A stretch of DNA of 34,740 nucleotides from NCBI RefSeq assembly GCF_900116755.1, contig NZ_FPBY01000014.1:1-34740 (forward strand). Direction: 5' to 3'. Origin of the DNA: Clostridium sp. DSM 8431 (GTDB lineage: Bacteria; Bacillota; Clostridia; Clostridiales; Clostridiaceae). Below the pieces are notes generated by a model. It was not told the DNA's origin. It did no database searches and was given only the letters and a program-made list of their open reading frames with translations. Of this stretch, positions 9,829 to 17,631 are shown piece after piece. The first letter of the stretch is position 1; the number at the start of each line of letters is the position of its first letter. Position numbers and translations under genes: made by a program.

Positions 9829-9868
9829 AAAAAGATGTTATACAAAGGTACTGTATAGCATCTTTTTT
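9829..9868. terminator. Terminator after the RNase H gene
   Basis: AAAAAGATG-T-TATACA pairs with TGTATA-G-CATCTTTTT (one T-G wobble) around a 7-nt loop, with a T-run on the plus strand and an A-run on the minus-strand side. It could also serve the small convergent minus-strand gene next to it. Confidence 0.8.
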
Positions 9869-9877
9869 GGATTTTTA

Positions 9878-10075
9878 TTACTTGGATGCATTATTTCTTT
9901 GTTTATTTAAATATAAGCTACTACATAAACAAAGAAATATTGAAAGCCAGCTAATAGGGGCTTTAATAAATATTTTAAGCATGAATAATGCAAGAGTAGA
10001 AGTTATCCCTAATTTATAAAAAAAGTTTAATAAAGTATTTTCCGTCAAAGTAGTATGGTTTATTTTAATTTTCAT
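9878..10075 (-). CDS. Small putative membrane protein
   Basis: A 65-codon minus-strand frame. It is kept because AAGGAGATTATGTA lies immediately before its ATG, an RBS as good as those of the real genes here, and because it ends next to a bidirectional terminator. The peptide has a short polar N-terminus (MKIKINHTTLTENTLLN) and a hydrophobic stretch (about residues 25-57) that could form one or two membrane helices, then a basic tail. I do not recognise a family. It could be a chance frame in AT-rich DNA. The upstream 10076-10328 segment holds no other gene I can support. Confidence 0.45.
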   Translation of the reverse strand: MKIKINHTTLTENTLLNFFYKLGITSTLALFMLKIFIKAPISWLSIFLCLCSSLYLNKQRNNASK

Positions 10076-10328
10076 TACATAATCTCCTTAAAATCTGATT
10101 ATATTTAAAAATAATAATAAAGACAGAAAAAAGTAGTTGTTTAATACTATCCTTATTTAGAGCAATTTTAATATAAATTGTTTTTGTTGTAAATGAAATA
10201 TTAAAATAAAATGATTTTAAGGCTATGATAAAAATATAAAAAACTTTAAATAACATTTTTAATAAATTCCATAAAACACTAGAATTTTAAAATAATATTT
10301 GGTAATATTTTTTGGAAGAGGTGAAAAG

Positions 10329-11030
10329 ATGAAATTAATTTTAGAAAATGTAAAAAAAAGTTTTGCAGATAGGGAAGTTTTAAAGAAAGCCAGCTTTTCT
10401 TTTGAAAAAGGAAAGATATATGGCCTTCTTGGAAGAAATGGTGCTGGTAAAACTACTTTATTTAACTGTATAAGTAAAGAAATTAACTATAATGAAGGGA
10501 ATATCTATTTATTAAATGGAGAAGAAAAGCAGGAGTTAAGTTACGATAAAATTGGATATTGCTTTTCAGAGCCTGTTCTTCCAGAGTTTCTAACTGGTTA
10601 TGAATTTATTAAATTTTATATAGACATTAATAAAGAACTTATAAAAGAGCCTTTAACCATTGAAGAGTATTTTGAATTAGTAGATTTTAAGAAAGAAGAT
10701 ATGTACAAGCTTATTAAAGATTATTCTCAAGGTATGAAAAATAAGCTTCAAATGATGCTTTTTATTATTTTAAGACCACCAGTAATCTTACTAGATGAGC
10801 CCCTAACTTCTTTAGATGTAGTTGTAGCTTTAGAAATTAAAAATCTTTTAAAGAAACTTAAAAGTGAGCATATAATAATATTTTCAACTCATATTCTGCA
10901 GCTAGCCACAGATCTTTGTGATGAAATTGTTGTTTTAAATCAAGGAGTTTTAGAAGAGGTGGATAATAATATAATTCATGATAAAGACTTTGAAGAAAAG
11001 ATTATGGAAATATTAAAGGAGGAAGAATAA
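10329..11030 (+). CDS. ABC transporter ATP-binding protein
   Basis: Energises the membrane protein encoded next. The 233-aa protein has Walker A GRNGAGKTT, a variant signature YSQGMKN, Walker B VILLDEPLTSLD and the switch His in FSTHILQ. The family length is usual. GAGGTG sits 5 nt before ATG 10329. An upstream in-frame TTG at 10299 has no RBS. The stop codon overlaps the next ATG by one base, so translation is coupled. The class (short ATPase plus one large permease) is common among ABC-2-type exporters. The substrate cannot be told. Confidence 0.92.
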   Translation: MKLILENVKKSFADREVLKKASFSFEKGKIYGLLGRNGAGKTTLFNCISKEINYNEGNIYLLNGEEKQELSYDKIGYCFSEPVLPEFLTGYEFIKFYIDINKELIKEPLTIEEYFELVDFKKEDMYKLIKDYSQGMKNKLQMMLFIILRPPVILLDEPLTSLDVVVALEIKNLLKKLKSEHIIIFSTHILQLATDLCDEIVVLNQGVLEEVDNNIIHDKDFEEKIMEILKEEE

Positions 11031-12619
11031 TGTTAAATGCATTAATGACTTTCTTTAAATATTCCTTTGCAGAAAAGGGAAATCAATCAATATACTATTT
11101 AAAAAGGATTCCTTACTTAGGAGATCTAATAAAGGATAATATTTATAAGAATACTGAAGGTAAATATATTTATGGGATTATAGGACTTATACAAAAGATT
11201 TTATTTAAATTTATAGGTAAGATGCTATTTGTGTTCTTATTTATATACGCGCCTGCATTTCTTATAAATAAGTTTCTTTTTGAGTGTAATATAAATAATG
11301 CATCATTACAGTTTTTTATTATTTTCTGCTGTGTATTTGGTTCTATTTTTAATACAGCAGTGTTTAGTGATAGAAAAGAAAACTATAAGTTTATTAAGGT
11401 TTTAAGAATGGACCCTAAGAAATATTATACTCTTATGATAATGATGAAAATTTTAGGAGACTTTATATTCTTTATACCTGCTATGCTCATTTTTAAAATT
11501 CCAAGTCCTTTAAAGCTTCTTGTTATATTAAGTTCTTTAAGACTTATAGGTGAGTATATAAATCTCATTTTATTTAGTAAGTTTAATTTTATTATTGTTA
11601 AAAATTCTGTAGTTGTAGGTCTAAGCTATATTATTGTGCCTATTTTAGGATATGCACCAGCAATTTTAGGGTTTATATTTGACTTTAAACCTTTAGTAGA
11701 AAATTTAATTGTGCTTATAGCTTTTATTATATTAGCAGGACTTTCTTCTATGGGAATAATGCATTTTAAGAGATATAAAGATATTGCATGTATTATGCTT
11801 TTAAAAAGTGAGATAAAATCAGTAGAAGAGGTAAGGGAAGATAGTGAATTTGATAGTGTAAAGCTTAAAAAAGTAAATAAGAAACTGCTAGATACTAAAA
11901 GGTTTAAATCTAAAGAAGGATATGAATATTTAAATAGTATTTTCTTTTTCAGACATAATAAGCTTGTAAAAAGATCTATTGAAATAAAATGCATAGTAAT
12001 TACTGTTGTGTTTATAGGTATTACAATTTTTTCGAAGATGTTTACTGAAGAGAATACAGATGAGTTATTTGAAGGCGTTAAAGGAATGCTTCCTGTTTTT
12101 GTGTTTATAATGTACTTTTTATCATCTACAGAAAGAATAACTAAAGCTATGTTTTATAATTGTGACTTAGCTCTTTTGAGATATGGATTTTATAAGAGAA
12201 AAGAAGATATATTATTAAACTTTAAAAGCAGAATTAAAAAGATTTTATTTTATAATTCAATTCATACAGCTTTATTAGTTGTAGAATTTAGTTTGTTTAT
12301 ATTTATTATTGGAAAGGGTTCATACTTTATAGAGGTAGTTCCAGTGCTTATATCCATTGTATCTTTATCATGTTTTTTCAGTATATACAGTGTATTTATG
12401 TATTATATTCTTCAGCCTTATACTAAAGATTTAGAAGTTAAGAGCCCTGTCTTTTCTTTAGTTAATTTTATTATGTATGCTGCATGTTCTGGATGCAGCA
12501 AAATTAAGACTGCTCCTCAATATTTTACAGCTGGTATTATAGCTATTACTGTATTATTTATTCCTATATCATTTATTATTATATATAAATATGCACCAAA
12601 GACTTTTAGGCTCAAGTAA
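11030..12619 (+). CDS. ABC transporter permease
   Basis: A 529-aa integral membrane protein that should form the channel for the preceding ATPase. I count about ten hydrophobic segments, for example FVFLFIYAPAFLINKFLF, IIVPILGYAPAILGFIF, LIVLIAFIILAGLSS, and a helix near the C-terminus ending FIIIYKYA. A central hydrophilic stretch of about 65 residues (near 250-320) splits two helix bundles. AAGGAGGA lies inside the ATPase gene end. I cannot name the transported substrate. I see no terminator after the gene. The dapA promoter begins only about 5 nt beyond its stop, so read-through into the riboswitch is possible. Confidence 0.85.
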   Translation: MLNALMTFFKYSFAEKGNQSIYYLKRIPYLGDLIKDNIYKNTEGKYIYGIIGLIQKILFKFIGKMLFVFLFIYAPAFLINKFLFECNINNASLQFFIIFCCVFGSIFNTAVFSDRKENYKFIKVLRMDPKKYYTLMIMMKILGDFIFFIPAMLIFKIPSPLKLLVILSSLRLIGEYINLILFSKFNFIIVKNSVVVGLSYIIVPILGYAPAILGFIFDFKPLVENLIVLIAFIILAGLSSMGIMHFKRYKDIACIMLLKSEIKSVEEVREDSEFDSVKLKKVNKKLLDTKRFKSKEGYEYLNSIFFFRHNKLVKRSIEIKCIVITVVFIGITIFSKMFTEENTDELFEGVKGMLPVFVFIMYFLSSTERITKAMFYNCDLALLRYGFYKRKEDILLNFKSRIKKILFYNSIHTALLVVEFSLFIFIIGKGSYFIEVVPVLISIVSLSCFFSIYSVFMYYILQPYTKDLEVKSPVFSLVNFIMYAACSGCSKIKTAPQYFTAGIIAITVLFIPISFIIIYKYAPKTFRLK

Positions 12620-12623
12620 TTAA

Positions 12624-12652
12624 TTGACATATATTTTAAAAAGAGGTAATAT
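12624..12652 (+). promoter_or_regulatory. Promoter of the lysine riboswitch / dapA unit
   Basis: TTGACA, a 17-nt spacer, then TAATAT. Expected start near 12659, about 25 nt before the riboswitch core. Confidence 0.8.
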
Positions 12653-12683
12653 ATAAATAATAAAAAATAAAATTAAAATAAAA

Positions 12684-12850
12684 AAGGTAGAGGCGCCATT
12701 TATAAAGAGTATTCTATTTAAGCGGGCACGCGTTGTAAAAAATAGAAGAAAGGTATGATGGCCGAAGGATAATAACCTTTATGCAGAGAGAGTTATCCTG
12801 GGTATGCATAAAATATATGCATAACTGTCACGAAAGTGGAGGGCTACAAT
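12684..12850 (+). promoter_or_regulatory. Lysine riboswitch (L-box) aptamer
   Basis: The conserved blocks of the lysine riboswitch appear in order: AGGTAGAGGCGC near the 5' end, AGAGTA shortly after, GGCCGAAGG in the middle, the CTGGG block, then CTGTCACGAAAGTGGAGGG, closing with GGGCTAC. The length (about 165 nt) is normal. It lies between a promoter and an intrinsic terminator directly ahead of dapA. When lysine is bound, the terminator should form and dapA transcription should fall. Recognition is by conserved sequence blocks; I did not run a covariance model. Confidence 0.95.
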
Positions 12851-12884
12851 TTTAAAAAGATTAGTTTGTTATAGTGAAGATTTT

Positions 12885-12923
12885 AGTCCATCATAAGTGT
12901 TTATATGATGGATTTTATTTTTT
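12885..12923 (+). terminator. Riboswitch-controlled intrinsic terminator
   Basis: TCCATCATA pairs with TATGATGGA around an 8-nt loop and is followed by TTTTATTTTTT. It is the expression platform between the lysine aptamer and dapA. Confidence 0.88.
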
Positions 12924-12961
12924 GAAATTGCCCTTACCTTAATTAATGGAGGTAAGAAAAA

Positions 12962-13822
12962 ATGAAAATTGAAGGAATCTGGTTACCAATAGTAACGCCA
13001 TTTAAAGAAGGAGAAGTTGATTTAGTATCCTATGAAAAATTATTAAATCATTACATAAGCCAAGGAATTACAGGGGTTATGACTCTTGCAACCACAGGAG
13101 AAACTCCAACCCTTACAGAACTTGAATATGAAAAAGTATTAGATAAAACTATAGAAATATGCAAAGATAAGATTAAGGTTTTTGCAGGAGTTGGTGGAAA
13201 TAATACAAAGGCTGTTATAGATAAAGTAAAAGTGGTAGAAAAACATGGTGTTCAAGGGATACTTTCAGTAAGTCCATATTATAATAGACCAGATCAAAGA
13301 GGAATTTATGAACATTTTAATGCTATTTCAGAAAATACAGATTTAGATATAGTATTATACAATATTCCTTATAGAACAGGAAAAAATATTGAAAATGAAA
13401 CATTATTTAAATTAGCAGAGAAGAAAAATATAATTGGAGTAAAGGATGCATCAGGTGATTTTAATAAGACTATAGATCTTTTATTAAACAGACCTAAAGA
13501 CTTTAGTGTATTATCAGGCGAAGATATGTACTTCTATAATTCAATGCTTCTTGGAGGAAATGGAGGAGTTATGGCATCAGCACATCTTCATACTAAGGAC
13601 TTTATTAAAGTTTATAATGATATAAAAAATAATGATCATAAGAAAGCTTTAGAAACTTGGAAAGACTTAGCTAAGATGATTCCATTATTATTTAAGGAAC
13701 CAAATCCAACTCCAATTAAGTACTTATTAGGTAAGAAGGGACTTATAGATTCAGGAGAAGTAAGACTTCCTTTAGTTGAAATAAGTGACGAGCTTAAAAA
13801 GGAATTAGAATTTTTAGTTTAA
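12962..13822 (+). CDS. dapA: 4-hydroxy-tetrahydrodipicolinate synthase
   Basis: Condenses pyruvate with aspartate semialdehyde, the first step toward diaminopimelate and lysine. The 286-aa protein has normal family length. The key residues fall at the E. coli positions: T44/T45 (TTGET), Y107 (SPYYNRP), Y133 with the YNIPYRTG loop, and the Schiff-base lysine K161 in GVKDASGDF. GGAGG sits 9 nt before the ATG. It is preceded by a lysine riboswitch, which strongly supports the assignment. No other dap gene is near, so this is either the only dapA or a regulated extra copy. It is not obviously linked to the peptide cluster downstream. Confidence 0.96.
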   Translation: MKIEGIWLPIVTPFKEGEVDLVSYEKLLNHYISQGITGVMTLATTGETPTLTELEYEKVLDKTIEICKDKIKVFAGVGGNNTKAVIDKVKVVEKHGVQGILSVSPYYNRPDQRGIYEHFNAISENTDLDIVLYNIPYRTGKNIENETLFKLAEKKNIIGVKDASGDFNKTIDLLLNRPKDFSVLSGEDMYFYNSMLLGGNGGVMASAHLHTKDFIKVYNDIKNNDHKKALETWKDLAKMIPLLFKEPNPTPIKYLLGKKGLIDSGEVRLPLVEISDELKKELEFLV

Positions 13823-13879
13823 AATTAATTGAAATACACTCTTAAAATATGTTGTGTTGTAAATAAAATGGAGGTAAAT

Positions 13880-14380
13880 ATGGGATATAGAATAATTAAT
13901 ATGACGGAAAAGCATTGGGATAAAGTAAGGGAGATTTATCTTCAAGGGATAAGAACAGGAATTGCTACTTTTCAGACTGGATGTCCAACTTTTGAAGAAT
14001 GGGATAAGGGACACTTAAAGTTTGGTAGGCTTGTGGCAGTAGATAAAGATGAAGTTTTAGGATGGGTGGCATTAAGTCCTACATCAAGCAGACGTGTTTA
14101 TTCAGGTGTAGTGGAAATAAGTATATACATAGATGAAAAGTATAGAAATGAAGGGATTGGAAAAGCCTTAATGACTAAGGCTATAAAGGTTTCAGAAGCA
14201 GAGGGAGTATGGAGTTTTTATTCATCAATTATTATAGATAATGTAGGAAGTATAAAGCTTCATAAAAGCTGTGGCTTTAGAGAAATTGGAACAAGAGAAA
14301 AAATAGCTAAACTTAGTGATGGAAGATGGAGTGATACTGTACTTATGGAGTATAGAAGCAAAATCATAGGGATAGATTAA
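13880..14380 (+). CDS. GNAT-family N-acetyltransferase (phosphinothricin-acetyltransferase-like)
   Basis: Acetyl-CoA-dependent N-acetyltransferase of the PAT/YncA group. The 166-aa protein begins MGYRIINMTEKHWDKVREIY and has the IRTGIATFQT segment typical of that group. It also has the acetyl-CoA loop RNEGIGKAL (about residues 93-101) and a KSCGFREIGTREKIAKLSDG C-terminal stretch. GGAGGT precedes ATG 13880. The frame extends upstream to 13829 but without an RBS. It probably shares the dapA transcript, as the gap is 57 nt and a terminator follows. The substrate may be a small amine or amino-acid analogue; members of the family detoxify phosphinothricin or methionine sulfoximine. Confidence 0.88.
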   Translation: MGYRIINMTEKHWDKVREIYLQGIRTGIATFQTGCPTFEEWDKGHLKFGRLVAVDKDEVLGWVALSPTSSRRVYSGVVEISIYIDEKYRNEGIGKALMTKAIKVSEAEGVWSFYSSIIIDNVGSIKLHKSCGFREIGTREKIAKLSDGRWSDTVLMEYRSKIIGID

Positions 14381-14384
14381 ATTT

Positions 14385-14430
14385 AAGGCTGTAGATAAGT
14401 GGTTATAAATCATTTATCTACAGCCTTTAT
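14385..14430. terminator. Terminator after the acetyltransferase gene
   Basis: AAGGCTGTAGATAA pairs perfectly (14 bp) with TTATCTACAGCCTT around a 15-nt loop; a short T-rich run follows. Confidence 0.8.
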
Positions 14431-14526
14431 TAATTCTAGAATTATTTAAATACTTAATTATATTTATTACTTCTACTCAAAAATACTATTAATTCTACAA
14501 ATATAAAAGAACTTTATGTAAAAAAA

Positions 14527-14555
14527 TTGACATAAATAGAAAAACAGTGTAATAT
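14527..14555 (+). promoter_or_regulatory. Promoter of the MFS efflux gene
   Basis: TTGACA, 17-nt spacer, TAATAT. It starts a leader of roughly 200 nt before the MFS ATG, which is unusually long for this region. Confidence 0.8.
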
Positions 14556-14651
14556 GGAAATAAAAAACATTAAAAGGATTAATTTGTAAGTAAATGATGT
14601 GTGAAATAAGTACAGAATAGAATATCAATAAATTGATATATAGTAAATGAT

Positions 14652-14732
14652 TCTGTTAAGCAGTTATGAAAAAGAGCTTAATAAATTATGTGAATTTAGG
14701 TGAGAAAGGCAATGTTCATATAACTTAACAGA
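14652..14732 (+). repeat. Long-range inverted repeat in the MFS leader
   Basis: TCTGTTAAG (14652-14660) is complementary to CTTAACAGA (14724-14732) over 9 bp with a 63-nt interval. The interval contains a short open frame whose stop overlaps the right arm. The right arm ends about 13 nt before the AAGGGGG ribosome binding site of the MFS gene. The arrangement suggests a structured regulatory leader, but I could not match it to a known riboswitch class. Confidence 0.45.
14666..14728 (+). CDS. Possible leader peptide (uORF), 20 codons
   Basis: ATG to TAA, beginning MKKSLINYVNLG and ending GNVHIT. No strong Shine-Dalgarno sequence precedes the ATG. It is nested between the arms of the inverted repeat described separately, and its stop codon lies within the right arm. 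A translating or stalled ribosome would therefore disrupt that stem. This is the geometry of attenuation leaders ahead of antibiotic-resistance genes. It could equally be chance. Confidence 0.3.
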   Translation: MKKSLINYVNLGEKGNVHIT

Positions 14733-14759
14733 TCGTAATAAATTTAAGGGGGATAAAAG

Positions 14760-16010
14760 ATGAGAAATACGATTAATATCTATAAGGGATTGACAAAGCC
14801 AGTATATATACTGTGTTTTGCAACGCTAATTAATAGGCTTGGGGATTTTGTAATTCCTTTTTTAACATTATTCTTAACTAAAAAATTAAATATGTCCATA
14901 GTTATGAGTGGAATGTTAGTAACATGTGCATCATTAATAAGTATACCTGCTTCAATTATAGGAGGAAAATTAGCTGACTATATTGGAAGAAAAAAAGTAT
15001 ATTTGTATGGGCAGGGGCTTTCTGGTGTACTACTTATTTTATGTGCATTTTCTACAAATAAGTATTTAACAATAGCACTTATTTTTATTAGTACTTTTTT
15101 TAATGGATTTGTAAGACCTGTATTTGGGGCTCTTATTATAGATTATCTACCAAAGGAGAAGAGACAGTCTGGAATATCTCTTAATTATTTATGTATGAAT
15201 GTTGGAGCATCTATAGGTCCGGTTATAGCAGGATTATTATTCAATAAGTATTTGCCACTTTTTTTCATTGGAGATGGAATAACATCATTACTTGCAGTTG
15301 TTTTAGTATTTAAAAATATAAATGGAAAAGATACATATGAAGTAAATGAAGAGGAAGCAAGTGATATAAATGAGAAGGCTAAGGAGGGTAATATTATAGA
15401 ATTATTATTTAAAAAGCCAGAGCTACTTTCATTTTTTATATTATTCCTTGTATATCAATTTGTATATTCACAACATAAATTTATGCTACCTTTAACAGTT
15501 AATAATGCACTTGCTGATACAGGATCTGCAGTATTTGGCGATATGATGAGTATAAATGCTTTAACTGTTGTAGTGTTTACTATATTTATAACTTCACTAA
15601 TAAAAAAATATCACACTTTAACATCTATGGCATTGTCAGGAGTATGTTTTGCTTTTGGTTATGGAATGCTTGCCTTTGTAGATTCAACTTTAGGATTTTT
15701 CCTTTCTACATTTATTTGGAGTATAGGAGAAATTATCTGTACCATAAGTGTTGGTGTTTTTGTTGCAGATAATAGTCCTGCTAATTTTAGGGGAAGAATA
15801 AGTGCAGTTCAAAATATTGTTTATTGGGCTGGAACATCTTTAAGTACATTAGTTGGAGGAGTTTTAGTGGAGAATTTTGATTTCCCTTATATATGGATTG
15901 CTATATTTGTTATTGCAATGATAGCATCTTTCCTTATGTATTTATTAAAGATTTTTTGTGTGAAACAAGATAAGTTGCTAAAAGTTGAAGCGGCTTCTCA
16001 GGTGGAATAA
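14760..16010 (+). CDS. MFS multidrug efflux transporter (DHA type)
   Basis: A proton-coupled efflux protein of the cytoplasmic membrane. The 416-aa protein has about twelve helices and the MFS motif-A loop GGKLADYIGRKKV at about residues 68-80. This is followed by the usual cytoplasmic loop between the helix halves (about 185-220, acidic: EVNEEEASDINEKAKEG). AAGGGGGATAAAAG precedes the ATG. It has its own promoter and leader, so it is separate from the cluster operon that starts about 280 nt after its stop. It may supply resistance to the peptide product or to another drug; that is inference from position and family. Confidence 0.88.
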   Translation: MRNTINIYKGLTKPVYILCFATLINRLGDFVIPFLTLFLTKKLNMSIVMSGMLVTCASLISIPASIIGGKLADYIGRKKVYLYGQGLSGVLLILCAFSTNKYLTIALIFISTFFNGFVRPVFGALIIDYLPKEKRQSGISLNYLCMNVGASIGPVIAGLLFNKYLPLFFIGDGITSLLAVVLVFKNINGKDTYEVNEEEASDINEKAKEGNIIELLFKKPELLSFFILFLVYQFVYSQHKFMLPLTVNNALADTGSAVFGDMMSINALTVVVFTIFITSLIKKYHTLTSMALSGVCFAFGYGMLAFVDSTLGFFLSTFIWSIGEIICTISVGVFVADNSPANFRGRISAVQNIVYWAGTSLSTLVGGVLVENFDFPYIWIAIFVIAMIASFLMYLLKIFCVKQDKLLKVEAASQVE

Positions 16011-16048
16011 GCATTGTATTAAAATAAAATAAGAATTAAATTAATGTT

Positions 16049-16090
16049 AAAAAATGATTTTTGATTTTTTCAAAAATCATTTTTTTTTAT
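16049..16090. terminator. Terminator after the MFS gene
   Basis: AAAATGATTTTTGA pairs with TCAAAAATCATTTT and is followed by a run of T residues. The stem is long and the U-tract strong. Confidence 0.85.
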
Positions 16091-16290
16091 AACTAAATTT
16101 ACTTTATAATTAGAAAAAATAAAAGTATCGGTACATAGAGTTTTGAAGATTAATAAAAATGTCAAATGAATTCAAATTAAAAAATAAAATTAATGAAAAG
16201 TGAAAAAAGAAAAAAACACACGAGAAAAATATTATGTTAATTAAAAAAAGAGTAGAAAAAAATATTTTTTTAAAAAAAAACAAACTTTTC
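16091..16290. other. Gene-free A-tract region upstream of the cluster promoter
   Basis: No coding frame or hairpin of note. The DNA is extremely A-rich, with repeated phased A-runs of 5-9 bases, including a short A7-T-A-T7 palindrome around 16257-16271 directly ahead of the -35 box. Such tracts are typical of UP-element-like, bent promoter DNA. No operator repeat was recognised. Confidence 0.4.
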
Positions 16291-16319
16291 TTGACAAATA
16301 TGTAAATAGAAATTATATT
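16291..16319 (+). promoter_or_regulatory. Promoter of the nonribosomal peptide cluster
   Basis: A perfect TTGACA, 17-nt spacer and TATATT, with A-tracts immediately upstream. The next genes run 16 kb on the same strand with gaps of at most about 35 nt, so this promoter probably drives the entire cluster. Confidence 0.8.
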
Positions 16320-16363
16320 GAAAATATGTAAAAAAATTAAACAAAAGTAAGGAGGTATAAAAA

Positions 16364-17596
16364 ATGAATGTAAAAGTAAAAAGAATTTTGATGATAGGTC
16401 TTTCAGTTAGTATATTAAACAAACTTAGACATAGGGATGATATTGAAGTTTATGCTATAGAGGAAGAAGAAATTTGTAAGAATAATAAACTTGATCAAGT
16501 TAAAAATCCAGTATTGAAAAAGTTAATTTTAGCTAAGTACTTAGAATCGGATGAATATGTAGAGGTTGTTAAAAAAATGAATGATGAACTACATTTTGAT
16601 GGAGTTTTGCCAGCAAGGGATTATTCAGTTAGAGCTACAGCGAAAATTTCAGAAATATTAGGATTACCTGGAATAGGTGCTGAAAATGGTAAGATACTTA
16701 CTAACAAATGCCTCTTGAGAAATGCATGTGAAAAGTATGGTATTCCACATCCTAGATTTAAAAAGATTAATACTATTGAAGAATTATATGAATTTTATAA
16801 TGGAAATCCATTAATATTTAAACCAGCCACCCTACAAGCTAGTATAGGAATAAGTAAAATTGCTAAAGAAAGTGATATTAAGGAGGCTTGGGAAAGAACA
16901 ACTAATGCAAATGAAATTTCTAATAACATGGTTTCAAGAAAGTTAAATCGTGAACATATAGCGGAAGAGTATGTTGGTGGAACAGAGTATAGTATTGAAG
17001 CTTTAGTTAAAAACGGAGAAATCGTTTTTACTAACATAACTGAAAAAATAACCTATGAAGAAACTTTTGTTGAAAGAGGACATATTGCACCTGCTAATTT
17101 GGATATTGATTTAAGAGATATGTTAATAAAAGAAAAGAAAAATCTTATTGATAAATTAGAAATAGGAAGTGCCTTACTACATTCTGAGTGGAAAGTTTAT
17201 AATGGACAACCTTATCTAATAGAATGTGCAGCTAGAGTTCCAGGCAATTATATTTTTGAATTAATTGAGCATGCATATGGTTTTAAATTTATAGATACAT
17301 ATTTAAGAATTTTATCTAATGATGAATTTGAAATTATTGAAGAAAACAGTAAGGTAAGTTCAATTAGATTTTTCAATGCAAAACCAGGGTTAATAAAAGA
17401 AATAGCTGGTATTGAAAATTTATTAAGACCAGAAATTGTTGATTGGTCTATTGATAAAAACATTGGAGATGTAGTGAAAAAAGTAAATTCTTCATGGGAT
17501 AGAGTTGGATATTTCATTGTAACTTCTGATAATCATAATCAGCTTGAGAAATTATGTCAAGATATTTTAAATTCTGTTGAATTTATTGTGGAGTAA
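16364..17596 (+). CDS. ATP-grasp carboxylate-amine ligase 1
   Basis: Belongs to the ATP-grasp ligases that activate a carboxylate as acyl phosphate and join it to an amine, like the dipeptide ligase BacD. The 410-aa protein has an N-terminal Rossmann-like pre-ATP-grasp part (VKRILMIGLSVSILNKL). A nucleotide-binding region around FKPATLQASIGISKI follows, then the hinge EEYVGGTEYSIEALV. The metal-binding part is HSEWKVYNGQPYLIECAARV, which matches the family pattern E-x(n)-E-x-x-x-R-x-x-G. AAGGAGG lies before the ATG. First gene of the NRPS operon. It probably forms an amide bond between free amino acids, or between the peptide and an amino acid, outside the assembly line. Substrates are unknown. 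Confidence 0.88.
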   Translation: MNVKVKRILMIGLSVSILNKLRHRDDIEVYAIEEEEICKNNKLDQVKNPVLKKLILAKYLESDEYVEVVKKMNDELHFDGVLPARDYSVRATAKISEILGLPGIGAENGKILTNKCLLRNACEKYGIPHPRFKKINTIEELYEFYNGNPLIFKPATLQASIGISKIAKESDIKEAWERTTNANEISNNMVSRKLNREHIAEEYVGGTEYSIEALVKNGEIVFTNITEKITYEETFVERGHIAPANLDIDLRDMLIKEKKNLIDKLEIGSALLHSEWKVYNGQPYLIECAARVPGNYIFELIEHAYGFKFIDTYLRILSNDEFEIIEENSKVSSIRFFNAKPGLIKEIAGIENLLRPEIVDWSIDKNIGDVVKKVNSSWDRVGYFIVTSDNHNQLEKLCQDILNSVEFIVE

Positions 17597-17631
17597 TAAC
17601 TTAAATCAAATTTATAAAAAGGAGGAGTCAA

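Noticed and set aside
10065-10256. 63-codon minus-strand frame upstream of the small membrane ORF
   Set aside because: No Shine-Dalgarno before its ATG, overlaps the better-supported 65-codon frame and is composed of codons expected from AT-rich noncoding DNA.
12962-13822. dapA as a precursor gene of the peptide cluster
   Set aside because: It is controlled by a lysine riboswitch and separated from the cluster by two terminators and an MFS unit; ordinary lysine/diaminopimelate synthesis explains it.
14556-14759. Known riboswitch (guanidine, yybP-ykoY, fluoride, sodium types) ahead of the MFS gene
   Set aside because: None of the conserved blocks of these classes as I remember them could be found; only the inverted repeat and uORF are reported.
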